A stretch of 34,558 bases of DNA from Minisyncoccota bacterium (GCA_023137615.1 JAGLOS010000006.1:1-34558); one strand, 5' to 3'. Shown: positions 16,226 through 26,697, numbered from the stretch's first letter. Translations and numbers: made by a program. Notes: generated by a model not told the origin, from the letters alone.

Positions 16226-17584
16226 TTAGTAATTTTTTAGTCGAGTCACCTTCTCGTGCTGACGAATCTTCTCAAGCGCTTTTGCTTCAATTTGACGAAT
16301 ACGCTCACGTGTCACCCCAAATTCTTTCCCAACTTCTTCAAGTGTATGCATTATGCCATCGAGAAGCCCGTGGCGCATTTCGAGTATCTTTCTCTCTTTC
16401 GGAGAAAGATCGCCTAAAATATCCTTTACTTGATCCGTCAAGATCCTTCGTGCGGATTCCTGATCCGGAGAAAGGATCTTTTCGTCTGCGATAAACTCTC
16501 CGAGCGTCGACTTTTCATCATCATCGCCAATCGGTTTTTCGAGAGAAACAGTATCTTGATCGATCTTATGGATCACATGGATCTTTTCCACCTCAAGCCC
16601 CATTTCTATCGCGACTTCTTCAGCAAGCGGTTCCCGACCAAGATCTTGAGACAATCTTCTGACTACTTGCTTATATTTGTGGATCGTCTCAACCATATGC
16701 ACCGGAATACGAATCGTTCGCGACTGGTCAGCAAGAGCTCTTGTGATCGCTTGTCGGATCCACCATGTTGCATACGTTGAAAATTTGTATCCTTTTGTCC
16801 AATCAAACTTGTCGACCGCTTTGAACAGTCCAAGATTTCCCTCTTGAATAAGATCAAGTAACGTCAGATCAGGACTGCGCCCCACATACTTCTTTGCGAT
16901 CGAAACCACAAGACGTAAATTTGCTCGCGCAAGAAGATTTCGCGCCTCGTCTTCTCCTGCTTCAATACGTTGAGCAAGTTCTTTTTCTTCTTCAGCTTTT
17001 AAAAGAGGGTACTGACCGATCTCTTTTAGATACATCTGCACAGAATCGTATGAGGAATCAGGGTTTAGTAGATTTTTCTTTCCCAAAAACTCTTCATCTT
17101 TTTCAACATCCAAAAACCCTCCTCCTTCAAGGACATCTATTTTTAACTCAAAAAGTCTTTCATATAATTCTTCCAAAAAAATTATATCGTCCTCAATGGT
17201 AGGAAATTTCTTTAATATTTCATTGTATGTAACAAAACCACGCTCATGCCCTTTCTTTATAAAATCTTCCGCACTTTTCTTCCATTTTTCCTTTTTCTTT
17301 TTAGTGTATACGGGACGTCGAGTTTTTTTCACCATCTTTTTTGCCGCTTTTCGTTTTGGAGAAGTTTTCTTTGCGGTTTTTTTCGCCGGTGCTTTTTTCT
17401 TGATTTTTTTTACTGCTTTTTTTGTTAATACTGCCTTCTTTTTCACCGTTTTTTTTGCGATCTTTTTTGCAACTTTCCGTCTTGAAGAAGTTTTCTTTAC
17501 ACTCTTTTTTGCCGGAGTCTTTTTTACTGCTTTTTTTACAAGGGCTTTTTTCTTGGGCTTTTTTGCTACTTTTTTTGTTGACAT
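16226..17584 (-). CDS. rpoD: Primary sigma-70 factor with histone-H1-like N-terminal tail
   Basis: The 452-aa product begins with ~95 residues of almost pure Lys/Ala/Thr repeats ([26 protein letters not shown]). Then comes a region 1.1-like domain (~105-160, [20 protein letters not shown]), region 1.2 ([15 protein letters not shown]), region 2 with [19 protein letters not shown] and [13 protein letters not shown], region 3, and region 4.2 [18 protein letters not shown]. It directs RNA polymerase to housekeeping promoters. Regions 2.4 and 4.2 are of standard type, in keeping with the TTGACA/TATAAT promoters seen here. It follows dnaG by 38 bases, as in the macromolecular synthesis operon. The tail could hold DNA non-specifically; that is inference. 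Confidence 0.97.
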   Translation of the reverse strand: MSTKKVAKKPKKKALVKKAVKKTPAKKSVKKTSSRRKVAKKIAKKTVKKKAVLTKKAVKKIKKKAPAKKTAKKTSPKRKAAKKMVKKTRRPVYTKKKKEKWKKSAEDFIKKGHERGFVTYNEILKKFPTIEDDIIFLEELYERLFELKIDVLEGGGFLDVEKDEEFLGKKNLLNPDSSYDSVQMYLKEIGQYPLLKAEEEKELAQRIEAGEDEARNLLARANLRLVVSIAKKYVGRSPDLTLLDLIQEGNLGLFKAVDKFDWTKGYKFSTYATWWIRQAITRALADQSRTIRIPVHMVETIHKYKQVVRRLSQDLGREPLAEEVAIEMGLEVEKIHVIHKIDQDTVSLEKPIGDDDEKSTLGEFIADEKILSPDQESARRILTDQVKDILGDLSPKERKILEMRHGLLDGIMHTLEEVGKEFGVTRERIRQIEAKALEKIRQHEKVTRLKNY

Positions 17585-17622
17585 ACTACTATGGTATCTT
17601 TTTGACTAATAATACTGACTGA

Positions 17623-19338
17623 TTACTTTTTGTTATTATCTAATAGATCTATTTGTTTTTGTTTATCTTGTATCTTTTTTAATAACTCTTTCTCTTGTTC
17701 TTCCGACATGCCTGCTTGGGACAATCCTTTTTTCAATTCCACAGCTTCTTCTTTCAGAGTTTCTCTTTGTAAATTAGTAATCATATCCTCAACAATTTTT
17801 TGAGCAGTTGTTTCTTGGTTGCAATATATCTCCGCTTCAAAGATAAGTCTTCCTTTTTCTTCTTTTGGCACATCTTCTTCGATCTTCGTTTTATCTCCAC
17901 CTGCCTCAACGTATCTTTTTTTGACCGCTTCAATATCTATCTCTTTCTTCTCTAAACCTTCCTGCCACAAAATAATACCTAGCATCTTTTCTTCAATTTT
18001 TTTCTTACGAGAAAAAATATCTTTCCACTCAACTTCTTTTTGTTGAAATTCTTTTTGTTGTATTCTTGCCGGAACTTTTTCCAGATCATCCCAGACAGAC
18101 TGCTCAGCAACCTGTATCTTATCGGCAATTTTAGAGACATAACGCCCTTGTTCCATTGATCTGTTCAAACATTTGACAAAGGGTAATATTATTTCTCTAA
18201 CTCCTTTTAATTTTGTTCGATCATCTTTATTTTCTCGTATCACATGATCAAGATAAAAATCAATAATAGGTTCTGCGTCTGCAATCAACTTTATCCATTT
18301 ATTGGAATTTTCCAGAATAATATCCGCAGGGTCTTTTCCTTTTGACATATTAACGATCTTCACCTCAAACCCTTCAGCCAGAGCCAGCCCTATACCTCTT
18401 TCCGCTGCATTTACTCCCGCATCGTCCGCATCAAAAGCAAAAATAAGATTATCTGCGGTACGATGGATCAGATTAAGATGTCGCTCGCTTAAAGCTGTTC
18501 CGGACACAGCAACTACATTTTCCACACCGACTTGATGCGACATAACAAGATCCATTTGCCCCTCTACAAAAACACAGATATTGCCTTTGCGGATAGCTTG
18601 TTTTGCTTTGTCAAAACCATACAGTATTTCTGATTTGTTATAGATCTCCGTTTCCGGACTGTTTACATATTTGGCTGTTTTGTCTTCCGGTTTTTCTGAG
18701 ATATGAAAAACTCTTCCGGAAAACGCAACGATCTTACCTGAGCTGTTCGCAATGGGGAACATTATGCGTCCGCGAAATCTATCATAATACCCTTTGTCAC
18801 CCTTTACAACAAGTCCTGCTTTTTCCATAACTTGTGTCGAGAATCCCTTTGCAAGCAAGTGGTCGTACAAAGTATTCCACTCCTCAAGAGCATACCCGAC
18901 CCGAAATTGCTTGGCGGTCTTACCCGTCATCCCGCGTTTTTTCAAATAAGCAATTACTTTTTCTTGTTTCGGCAACTGCGCCTCATAAAACCGCGTAGCT
19001 ACTTCAAGCGCCGTTAATATTGCATCCCTCTCATTGCGTACAGCCGCACTTTCTTTTTTCAACTCGACACCGGCACGATCAGCAAGAACCTTAAGCGCTC
19101 CGACGAAGTCTACACCCTCCATCTCTTGGATAAACGTAAACATATCACCACCTTTACCGGAAGAAAAACAGTAATATAATCCTTGGTCTGGCGACACAAA
19201 GAATGATGGAGTGCGCTCATTTGTAAACGGTGATCTTGCCTTATAGTTCTTTCCGGCTTTTTGGAGTTTAATATACGACTCGACCACGTCTACAATATTA
19301 ATTCGCGTTTTTATTTGTTCTACAGCGTCTCGTGACAT
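17623..19338 (-). CDS. dnaG: DnaG primase with degenerate zinc site
   Basis: The 571-aa product begins SRDAVEQIKTRINIVDVVESY. The zinc-binding CHC2 domain reads KARSPFTNERTPSF and YYCFSSGKGGDMF. In other DnaGs these are CPFHxExTPSF and CxxC; here Cys, His and the last Cys are replaced by Ser36, Thr39 and Ser60, leaving only Cys57. The N-terminal core and TOPRIM domain are intact: FVEGQMDLV with the catalytic Glu, and IFAFDADDAG with the metal-binding acids. The C-terminal helicase-interaction region (~430-571) is Lys/Glu-rich and diverged. It makes RNA primers for replication. The gene lies between rpoC and rpoD with no visible terminator on either side. Confidence 0.95.
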   Translation of the reverse strand: MSRDAVEQIKTRINIVDVVESYIKLQKAGKNYKARSPFTNERTPSFFVSPDQGLYYCFSSGKGGDMFTFIQEMEGVDFVGALKVLADRAGVELKKESAAVRNERDAILTALEVATRFYEAQLPKQEKVIAYLKKRGMTGKTAKQFRVGYALEEWNTLYDHLLAKGFSTQVMEKAGLVVKGDKGYYDRFRGRIMFPIANSSGKIVAFSGRVFHISEKPEDKTAKYVNSPETEIYNKSEILYGFDKAKQAIRKGNICVFVEGQMDLVMSHQVGVENVVAVSGTALSERHLNLIHRTADNLIFAFDADDAGVNAAERGIGLALAEGFEVKIVNMSKGKDPADIILENSNKWIKLIADAEPIIDFYLDHVIRENKDDRTKLKGVREIILPFVKCLNRSMEQGRYVSKIADKIQVAEQSVWDDLEKVPARIQQKEFQQKEVEWKDIFSRKKKIEEKMLGIILWQEGLEKKEIDIEAVKKRYVEAGGDKTKIEEDVPKEEKGRLIFEAEIYCNQETTAQKIVEDMITNLQRETLKEEAVELKKGLSQAGMSEEQEKELLKKIQDKQKQIDLLDNNKK

Positions 19339-19405
19339 ATCGTTAGTTTTTTTTGTCTTTACCTCAGTCTCATAGTCTCATCATCTGCCAAGGCCACAGA
19401 CGATA

Positions 19406-22400
19406 CTAATCTTTCTTGGAATATTCCTCAGTCTCTTTGTCTTTATTGTCGCCAAAACCTGTTCCGGCCGGAATGAGGCGGCCGATAATAACATTTTCTT
19501 TAAGTCCTCGTAGAGAATCAACACGTCCTTCAACAGACGCATTGATAAGAATACGCGTTGTGTGTTGAAATGATGCCGCTGAAAGCCAACTGCTTGTGGT
19601 CAATGACACTTCTGATATTCCAAGGACAAGCGGTTCTTCCTTTGCCTGAATTCCGTTCTCATTTTCAACTCGTTCGTTCTCTATTGCAAACAATGATTTC
19701 TCAACAATGTTATTTGCGGTAAACTTGGTGTCTCCGGCTTCTTTGATCCGTACACGAGAGAACATCTGTCGTATAATGACCTCAATATGTTTTGGAGAAA
19801 TAGAGGCGCCTTGAAGTTCATATATCTTCAATACTTCACTTGTTATATATTCTTCCGCAACTTCTCTTCCTCCATACTTGAACAATTCAGCAATATTTGC
19901 AGAACCATCAGTAAGTAATTGCCCCTTTTTGACCTTGTCGCCGGGTTTTACAAGCGGCATACGTTTGATAGATGCTGAATATTCAATCTCTTTGCTTTTC
20001 TTTGTTTTGCTTGGTTCAACGTCAGGAATCACGACAATCTTCTTCTCTTTGTCTGTTGTTTCAACATCGCTTACTTCTCCATCTGTTTTACTTATAACAG
20101 CCGGACTCTTCGGAATTCTTCTCTCAAAGATCTCCTCAACACGCGGAAGTCCCATAGTGATATCCCCTCCTACGGCGGCGACACCTCCCTGGTGAAATGT
20201 ACGCATGGTAAGTTGTGTTCCCGGCTCACCAATTGCCTGCGCTGCTACAATTCCGACGGCTTCTCCTTTTTTTACAAGTTCATTTCGACCAAGGTCCGTA
20301 CCATAACACTTTTGGCAAATACCATACTGCGTTTTGCAAGTAAGTGGTGTACGAACCATCACCTCCTCGACACCCTCTTCATCGATCATTGCGGCATCTT
20401 TTTTGGTAAGTAGGTGTCCCTTTTTGAACAACACCTTTCCTTTCGGATCAACAACCTCTTTCGAAATAATTCGTCCGCGAATACGTTTTGGGAACGGAAT
20501 TTCCATGCCAATTCCCTTTTTTACTCGTACTATTTTACGTCCCTGTGTATCACCACAATTTTCCTCCGTAATAATCCCATTTTGTGCAACATCAACTAAA
20601 CGCCGCGTGAGATATCCGGCTTTTGCCGTATTAAGTGCCGTATCAACCAAACCTTTTCGAGAACCATGTGTGGTCACAAAGTATTCAAGAGGTGAGAGCC
20701 CCTCAACATTCGACGGAGTGATCGGAAAATCAATGGTCCGTCCCGCTGTGTTGATGATGAGTCCTTTCATCCCCCCCATTTGCACGATAGCATTGATCGA
20801 ACCTCGAGCCCCCGACGAGAGCATGTCTTTCACGGAACTATTCTCTATCAATGTATTCGGCATGATCTCCTCGATCTTTTTTCTCGTTCCCTGCCATATT
20901 TCAATAGTCTTTCGATATCGCTCTTCTTCAGACAACAGACCATCTTGATATTGTTCTGCTACTACATCGGCAGCGTCTCGCGATCCTTGGATAATATCCT
21001 TTTTTTCTTCCGGGACGTTCACATCATCAATACCCCATGTGATACCCGATCTCATTACATACTTATATCCAAAGTCTTTTATCTTATCGAGTATCTTCGG
21101 GGCTTCTTCAAGACCATATTGACTGATAAGATCCTCGATGATCTTTGAAAGTTCCTTGTTTATAACTTCATTGTTCACGTATGGGAAATCTTTTGGTAAC
21201 ACACTGTTGAAAAGTAATCGTCCCACTGTGGTCTCGAACACTTCTCCATTGAATTGACTATACTTCGGACTATCTGTTGGAAGAACCTTGATCTTTGCAC
21301 GAAACCCAACAACACCAAAATCGTATGAAGTAATGGCGCTGTTTGGCGTAGGAAAAGATTTACCTTCACCTTTCTCGCCTTTAACCATCTTTGTCATCCA
21401 ATATACACCCAAGACAATATCGAGTTTTGGATTTGCAATAACCTCTCCAGATCCCGGACCAAGCAAATTCTTGTTTGAAGCAAGAAGCTCGCGAGCTTCT
21501 TGCCGCGCTTTTTCTGAAAGGGGTACATGTACCGCCATTTGATCACCATCAAAGTCAGCGTTGAAAGCGGTACAAACAAGCGGATGTACTTGAATAGCGT
21601 CTCCTTCAATAAGCACCGGCTGAAACGCCTGAATACCGAGACGATGAAGTGTTGGAGCGCGGTTAAGCATCACATACTTATCTTTTGTTACCTCTTCAAG
21701 AATAGCCCATACTTCCGGCATCTTTTCATCAATAAGTTTTCCGGCACCACGAATGTTAAAGGCCAGTTCCTTCTCAAGAATTTTAGAAATAACAAACGGT
21801 CGGAACAGCTCCAATGCCATATGTTTAGGTAAACCACATTGATTAATGTGTAAATTCGGACCAACAACGATCACTGAACGACCTGAATAGTCAACACGTT
21901 TTCCAAGAAGATTCTGTCGGAAAAGACCTTGTTTTCCTTTCAATACATCGGAAAGTGATTTTAGCTGTCTCTTCTGCGCTTGACTCATTGCAACAGACTG
22001 TCCGTGACGGATCGAATTGTCTATCAACGCATCAACAGATTCCTGCAAAATACGTTTTTCATTTCTCAAAATAACATCCGGTGCACCGATATCCTTTAGC
22101 TTTTTTAGTCGATTGTTTCGATTTATAACACGCCGATACAGATCGTTTACATCACTGGTTGCATGACGCCCTCCCTCCAATGCTACCATCGGACGAAGTG
22201 CCGGTGGTGTTACCGGAATTACAGTCATAAACATCCATTCCGGACGAATATTCGATTTCAGCATTGCTCGTGAAAGAGTAAGCCGTTTAAGCAATTTGGG
22301 TCGTTCCGCAGCACCGGATTTTTCAAGTTTTTCTTCTAAATTTTGTACCAGCTCCTTGAGATCAATGTTCTTGAATATCTCATAGATAGCTTCCGCGCCA

Positions 22401-23044
22401 ATCCCCGCTTCAAAGATCGTCCCGTATTTTACCGAATATTTATGATAAGTTATCTCATCGATCACTCGTCCTTTTTCGATACCTTGAACCTCTCGTTTGG
22501 TCTCCATAAGCATCTCTTTGAGCTTCTCTCGAGATTTGTCATCCTGAAGTGTCTTGAGTTTGGTTTTATACTCCGTTTCAATATCCCGAAGAACCTGATC
22601 ACGTTCCTTTTCAACAACATCAGTAATAATATATCCGGCAAAGTAGATAACTTTCTCCAGATCAGATATCGGCAATCCGAGAAGAAGTCCAATTCGTGAC
22701 GGTACACCGCGCAAGAACCAAATATGCGCGACGGGGGACGCAAGCTCCACATGCCCCATCCTCTCTCGTCGAACGACTGATCGTGTTACTTCAACACCAC
22801 ACTTTTCACACGTGATACCTTTGTAACGGATCTTTTTGTATTTTCCGCAATAACATTCATAGTCTTTTTCCGGACCAAAGATCCGTTCATCAAAAAGACC
22901 TCCTCGTTCGCTTCTTTGCGTTCGATAATTGATCGTCTCCGGTTTGGTAACCTCACCATACGACCATTCCTTGATCCTTTCGGGTGATGCGAGTTTTATC
23001 ATTACCGCATCAAAATCTTTTGTGTTTTCTTTTGATGTGTTCAT
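19406..23044 (-). CDS. rpoC: RNA polymerase beta' subunit
   Basis: The ORF track starts at 23065 inside rpoB; the ATG at 23044 ([20 protein letters not shown]), one base after the rpoB stop, is the better start, giving 1212 aa. The first zinc site is CYCGKY...CEKC (N-terminus). The catalytic Mg-binding motif [16 protein letters not shown] is at ~490. The second zinc site is [14 protein letters not shown] with an upstream CGD. The bridge helix/trigger loop region has [16 protein letters not shown]. It is shorter than E. coli beta' (1407 aa) because the lineage-specific insertions are absent. It is the catalytic partner of RpoB. Confidence 0.98.
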   Translation of the reverse strand: MNTSKENTKDFDAVMIKLASPERIKEWSYGEVTKPETINYRTQRSERGGLFDERIFGPEKDYECYCGKYKKIRYKGITCEKCGVEVTRSVVRRERMGHVELASPVAHIWFLRGVPSRIGLLLGLPISDLEKVIYFAGYIITDVVEKERDQVLRDIETEYKTKLKTLQDDKSREKLKEMLMETKREVQGIEKGRVIDEITYHKYSVKYGTIFEAGIGAEAIYEIFKNIDLKELVQNLEEKLEKSGAAERPKLLKRLTLSRAMLKSNIRPEWMFMTVIPVTPPALRPMVALEGGRHATSDVNDLYRRVINRNNRLKKLKDIGAPDVILRNEKRILQESVDALIDNSIRHGQSVAMSQAQKRQLKSLSDVLKGKQGLFRQNLLGKRVDYSGRSVIVVGPNLHINQCGLPKHMALELFRPFVISKILEKELAFNIRGAGKLIDEKMPEVWAILEEVTKDKYVMLNRAPTLHRLGIQAFQPVLIEGDAIQVHPLVCTAFNADFDGDQMAVHVPLSEKARQEARELLASNKNLLGPGSGEVIANPKLDIVLGVYWMTKMVKGEKGEGKSFPTPNSAITSYDFGVVGFRAKIKVLPTDSPKYSQFNGEVFETTVGRLLFNSVLPKDFPYVNNEVINKELSKIIEDLISQYGLEEAPKILDKIKDFGYKYVMRSGITWGIDDVNVPEEKKDIIQGSRDAADVVAEQYQDGLLSEEERYRKTIEIWQGTRKKIEEIMPNTLIENSSVKDMLSSGARGSINAIVQMGGMKGLIINTAGRTIDFPITPSNVEGLSPLEYFVTTHGSRKGLVDTALNTAKAGYLTRRLVDVAQNGIITEENCGDTQGRKIVRVKKGIGMEIPFPKRIRGRIISKEVVDPKGKVLFKKGHLLTKKDAAMIDEEGVEEVMVRTPLTCKTQYGICQKCYGTDLGRNELVKKGEAVGIVAAQAIGEPGTQLTMRTFHQGGVAAVGGDITMGLPRVEEIFERRIPKSPAVISKTDGEVSDVETTDKEKKIVVIPDVEPSKTKKSKEIEYSASIKRMPLVKPGDKVKKGQLLTDGSANIAELFKYGGREVAEEYITSEVLKIYELQGASISPKHIEVIIRQMFSRVRIKEAGDTKFTANNIVEKSLFAIENERVENENGIQAKEEPLVLGISEVSLTTSSWLSAASFQHTTRILINASVEGRVDSLRGLKENVIIGRLIPAGTGFGDNKDKETEEYSKKD

Positions 23045-23045
23045 A

Positions 23046-26000
23046 TTATTTCTTGTTACTATCACCCACTTTTAATAACTGAACATCAAGTGCCAAGCCG
23101 CGCATATTGCTCAACAAAACGTTGAACGCAGCGGGAATATTCGGCGGTCTGATAGGTTCATTTTTGATGATCGCGTCAAATGTCGCTGATCGGCCGAGGA
23201 TATCATCTGATTTTACCGTAAGCATTTCACGGAGGATATGAGCGGCTCCATATCCTTCAAGCGCCCACACTTCCATTTCTCCAAATCTCTGTCCTCCTCC
23301 TTGTGCCTTTCCTCCAAGGGGCTGCTGTGTGATCAAAGAGTACGGACCAATACTACGCATATGAACTTTATCTTCAACCATGTGATGCAATTTCAAAACA
23401 TACATATATCCAACGGCTATGTCCTGTTCGAACGGCTCACCTGTTCGTCCATCGTAGAGTTTTACCTTTCCTGTTTCTGAAATTCCAGCCTCCACCAACT
23501 CTTTCTTGATCTCCTCCTTTTTAGCACCAAGGAATGTTGGCACGATCGCTTGATAATTAAGTGCGTTCGCAGCCATACCAAGATGTAATTCAAGAATTTG
23601 TCCGAGATTCATTCGAGAAGGCACACCAAGCGGAGTCAAGATAACATCGATCGGTGTCCCATCCTCCATATACGGCATTTCTTCTTCCGGTAAAATGATC
23701 GAGATAACACCTTTGTTACCGTGTCGCCCAGCAAGCTTATCTCCGATTGAAATATTTCGAAGTTGCGCCACTTCAATATGGATCCGTTTAATAATACCTG
23801 AATCAAGCGCATCTCCGTTCTCCCGTGAAAATACTTTTACTCCAACAATACGTCCGCGTTTTCCATGTTCCATTCGAAGCGAAGTATCTTTCACATCACG
23901 CGCTTTCTCTCCAAAGATAGAACGGAGAAGCCGCTCTTCAGGTGTGAGCTCCGCCTCTCCTTTTGGTGTGATCTTACCAACCAAAATATCTCCCGGCTCG
24001 ACCACCGCACCAATTCGCACAACTCCTTCTTCATCCAGATCTTTGAGTTTCACTTCACCTACATTTGGAATATCGTGGGTAGTGATCTCCGGACCAAGCT
24101 TGGTATCACGAACATTCACTACAAATTCATCGGTGTGAATTGTAGTAAACACGCTATTTTTCACTAATTTCTCCGAGATGATGATGGCATCTTCATAATT
24201 TTGACCGTTCCACGTCATAAATGCGACAAACACATTTTGACCAAGAGCGATCTGCCCATGGTCTGTCGATGAAGTATCTGCCATAACACCTCCACGCTTC
24301 ATCTTGTCTCCAATGTTTACGATCGGTCGTTGGTGAAATGATGTAAATCCATTTGTTCGAACAAAATTGACCAGTTTGTGTGTCTTCTCTTTGCCGTTCT
24401 TGTATTTCATCACTATTTTCTTTGCGTCAACTCCAACAACTTCTCCATCATCATCCGCAAGGATAAGACGTCCGGTGTCTTTTGCCGCAATTTCTTCCAT
24501 ACCGGTCGCAACAAGCGGTGCCTCGGGCACAATACACGGTGTTGCTTGTTTCTGCATATTTGATCCCATAAGTGCTCGGTTTGCATCGTTATGCTCCAAG
24601 AACGGTACCATTGACGTTGCAATAGAAAATGGTTGATTCGCGGCAACATCGATAAATTCAACTTCACTCTTATCCATAAGACTAATTTTCGTCTTGTATC
24701 GCGTAATCACACGATCTTCAAGTATTTTTCCTGTCTTTGTGTCAAAATTAGTCCCTCCATGGGTTATTTTATATTTTTCTTCTTCAAGTGCGTCTAAATA
24801 TACGATCTCATCTAGGATCTTTCCATTCTTTACTTTTGCGTAAGGTGTCTCGATCATGCCAAAGTCATTCACTCGGGCAAAAACAGACAAACGCAAGATA
24901 AGACCAATGTTCGGACCTTCAGGTGTATGAATAGGACAAAGACGTCCATAATGAGAAGTGTGCACATCACGAACTTCCAATCCGGCACGCTCACGCGTAA
25001 GACCTCCCGGACCAAGTGCTGAAAGCGTTCTCAAATGCTCTATCTCCGACAAAACATTTTCCTGCTTCATAAACTGCGATAGTTGGTTTGTTGTAAAAAA
25101 TTCTTTAATTCGCGCCTGAAGAGGTCGTGGCGAAATAAACTGAATAGGGTTAGTCGTTGAAGTGTCGATCGTAGACATTCTGTCCTGAATGTTTCTTTTC
25201 ATTTGAGACATACCGACACGCATTTTTTGCATCATCATCTCTCCGACAAACCGCACCCTTCTTGAACCAAGATGGTCAATATCGTCCGGCTGTGCATCAA
25301 GAGTATTATTCAAGATCGCAATATGAGACACAATGTGAACGATGTCATCAATAGAAAGGGTCTTGCGTTGAATATCTTTCCCTTTGAGATCCTCTCCAAA
25401 ACGCTTATTAAACTTGAATCGTCCCACATCAGAAAGGTCATACCTTTCATCGCTAAAGATCGTCCGGATAAATTCCTTTGCATTTTCAGGTGTTGCAAGA
25501 TCACCGTCTCGAAGACGTCTGTGGATCTCAATATATGAATCATTCGCATTTTTTGCCGTATCTTTTTCCAAAGACGCTTTAATGTATGGTAGAGCAAGAG
25601 AGTTCTTAAATTCTTTAAGCATATCTGCCTCCTTTTCCATACCAAACGCTCGAAGAAGTGATGTGATCGGGAATTTTCGCTTTCGATCAATACGTACGTA
25701 CATCGCGCCATCTGCTTCTGTCTCGATCTCAACCCACACGCCACGTGCAGGAATGATCTTTCCACCAAAATATCTTTTTCCTTTGGTTTCCTTGGCAGTA
25801 AAGAAAATACCAAATGATCGCGCAAGTTGCGGAACGACCACACGCTCAACTCCGTTTATAATAAACGTACCGTGCTCGGTCATAAGCGGAAAATCCGCCA
25901 TAAATATTTCCTGTTCTTTGGTCGAGTCAAAGGTCTTGTTCTCAAGTTCAACCGTTACTCGAAGCGGAGCTTCGTATGTCATACGATTTAATTTCGCATG

Positions 26001-26216
26001 ATACTCATCAAACTTTGGCTTTGAAAGTTCAAAGTTTGTAAACTTTAATTTGAACTTCTTGCCGGAATAATCCTCTATCGGTGAGAATTCCTTAAATATT
26101 TGTTTTAATCCCTCTTCTACAAGCAACTTATACGAAAGTATTTGATTTTCCACCAAATTTGGTGTTTCGATAAGTGGTTTCTTATAGCGTAAGAAATATT
26201 TCTTTTCTTTGTTCAT
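23046..26216 (-). CDS. rpoB: RNA polymerase beta subunit
   Basis: MNKEKKYFLRYKKPLIE at 26216 is preferred over the track's 26225; no SD helps choose. The ~1056-aa product has the core fork-loop region LSALGPGGLTRERAGLEVRD, HYGRLCPIHTPEGPNIGLI, GRHGNKGVIS and, near the C-terminus, GGKAQGGGQRFGEMEVWALE. It is smaller than E. coli beta (1342 aa) because insertions are missing. In the rifampicin pocket, the position equal to E. coli Asp516 is Lys384 and that of Arg529 is Thr397, while His526 and Ser531 are kept. It is the first gene of the rpoB-rpoC-dnaG-rpoD run, preceded by a long RNA leader. Confidence 0.98.
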   Translation of the reverse strand: MNKEKKYFLRYKKPLIETPNLVENQILSYKLLVEEGLKQIFKEFSPIEDYSGKKFKLKFTNFELSKPKFDEYHAKLNRMTYEAPLRVTVELENKTFDSTKEQEIFMADFPLMTEHGTFIINGVERVVVPQLARSFGIFFTAKETKGKRYFGGKIIPARGVWVEIETEADGAMYVRIDRKRKFPITSLLRAFGMEKEADMLKEFKNSLALPYIKASLEKDTAKNANDSYIEIHRRLRDGDLATPENAKEFIRTIFSDERYDLSDVGRFKFNKRFGEDLKGKDIQRKTLSIDDIVHIVSHIAILNNTLDAQPDDIDHLGSRRVRFVGEMMMQKMRVGMSQMKRNIQDRMSTIDTSTTNPIQFISPRPLQARIKEFFTTNQLSQFMKQENVLSEIEHLRTLSALGPGGLTRERAGLEVRDVHTSHYGRLCPIHTPEGPNIGLILRLSVFARVNDFGMIETPYAKVKNGKILDEIVYLDALEEEKYKITHGGTNFDTKTGKILEDRVITRYKTKISLMDKSEVEFIDVAANQPFSIATSMVPFLEHNDANRALMGSNMQKQATPCIVPEAPLVATGMEEIAAKDTGRLILADDDGEVVGVDAKKIVMKYKNGKEKTHKLVNFVRTNGFTSFHQRPIVNIGDKMKRGGVMADTSSTDHGQIALGQNVFVAFMTWNGQNYEDAIIISEKLVKNSVFTTIHTDEFVVNVRDTKLGPEITTHDIPNVGEVKLKDLDEEGVVRIGAVVEPGDILVGKITPKGEAELTPEERLLRSIFGEKARDVKDTSLRMEHGKRGRIVGVKVFSRENGDALDSGIIKRIHIEVAQLRNISIGDKLAGRHGNKGVISIILPEEEMPYMEDGTPIDVILTPLGVPSRMNLGQILELHLGMAANALNYQAIVPTFLGAKKEEIKKELVEAGISETGKVKLYDGRTGEPFEQDIAVGYMYVLKLHHMVEDKVHMRSIGPYSLITQQPLGGKAQGGGQRFGEMEVWALEGYGAAHILREMLTVKSDDILGRSATFDAIIKNEPIRPPNIPAAFNVLLSNMRGLALDVQLLKVGDSNKK

Positions 26217-26555
26217 ATGTAACAAACTAAAATAGGAAAAGGCAACAAAAATTGCCTTACATTAATAAAAGGCTGATAAAAAATTATATTTATTTTTTAG
26301 TGGTGAATATGATGTATCAAGGTACCTGTTGATACTTAACCAGAACTTGCGATTTTAGTGAATTTCTTTGTTGTCTTCGTCGTTCCAACACTCGTCGTAT
26401 CGACACACGACTCCTGTTTTCACCCCTTGACTCCTCGAACTCCATCCGAGGTTACAAGTTCTGCCTTGCTAAAAAATGTTAGAAAACCCGTCAATCTTCT
26501 AACTTCTATTAAAATATCTATTCAACCACCACTCAATCGAGATATTTACTTTGTG
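26217..26555 (-). ncRNA. Long structured 5' leader RNA of rpoB
   Basis: About 340 bases separate the predicted transcription start from the rpoB ATG. Reading the minus strand, AAATATCT/AGATATTT (26512-26547) forms a hairpin, then GTTAGAA/TTCTAAC (26478-26503) followed by ATTTTTT. Next, CAGAACTTG pairs with CAAGTTCTG over more than 100 bases (26455-26463 with 26341-26349). Inside this 9-bp closing helix lie the hairpin CCTCG/CGAGG (26433-26451) and the helix GTGAA/TTCAC (26358-26423). The latter encloses hairpins GTCGT/ACGAC (26394-26411) and TGTTG/CAACA (26369-26390). GTATCAA/TTGATAC (26314-26335) follows, then the attenuator. All helices of the central domain are nested, as in a riboswitch-like or protein-binding RNA. 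I do not recognise the family. Confidence 0.65.
26239..26273 (-). promoter_or_regulatory. Terminator/antiterminator pair before rpoB
   Basis: On the minus strand AAGGCAA/TTGCCTT with loop TTTTTG, followed by TTCCTATTTT, forms a terminator (26239-26258). Just upstream, GCCTT (26269-26273) can instead pair with the same AAGGC (26254-26258), which would break the terminator. This is the classic shape of a transcription attenuator, 22 bases from the rpoB ATG. Confidence 0.6.
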
Positions 26556-26561
26556 AACACA

Positions 26562-26589
26562 AGTATACACAAATCCAGAGACATGTCAA
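26562..26589 (-). promoter_or_regulatory. rpoB promoter
   Basis: Minus-strand TTGACA, 16-bp spacer, TATACT. Predicted transcription start near 26555. Confidence 0.85.
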
Positions 26590-26620
26590 TATGCCCTAAT
26601 TTTTTGGGTTCTTCAATCTT

Positions 26621-26697
26621 TTAATATTAAAAGTCGCTGCATATAGTCTTTGCTTCGACTTGGAACCTGCCTAGATATGAGATTCTGGGCAGGTTCC
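26621..26697 (-). ncRNA. Candidate two-hairpin small RNA between trmD and rpoB
   Basis: Starting at the predicted +1, minus-strand GGAACCTGCC pairs perfectly with GGCAGGTTCC (10 bp, 26662-26697). A second hairpin, AAGTCG/CGACTT with inner GCA/TGC across an AA/AG internal loop (26631-26661), follows at once and runs into TTTTAATATT. Promoter, two coaxial hairpins and U-rich end make an ~75-nt unit. It may be an sRNA, or simply a double terminator for trmD. Confidence 0.4.

Noticed and set aside
17196-17609. 137-aa Phe-rich plus-strand ORF
   Set aside because: Antisense shadow of the Lys/Ala tail of rpoD.
26317-26445. 42-aa minus-strand ORF (MEFEESRGENRSRVS...) inside the rpoB leader
   Set aside because: It would fit as a leader peptide, but it crosses several of the nested helices and has an odd Arg-rich sequence. 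The RNA-structure reading explains the region better; kept only as an alternative.
26358-26624. 88-aa plus-strand ORF in the rpoB upstream region
   Set aside because: It runs antisense through the leader helices and across the rpoB promoter; composition is not protein-like and no promoter or SD precedes it.
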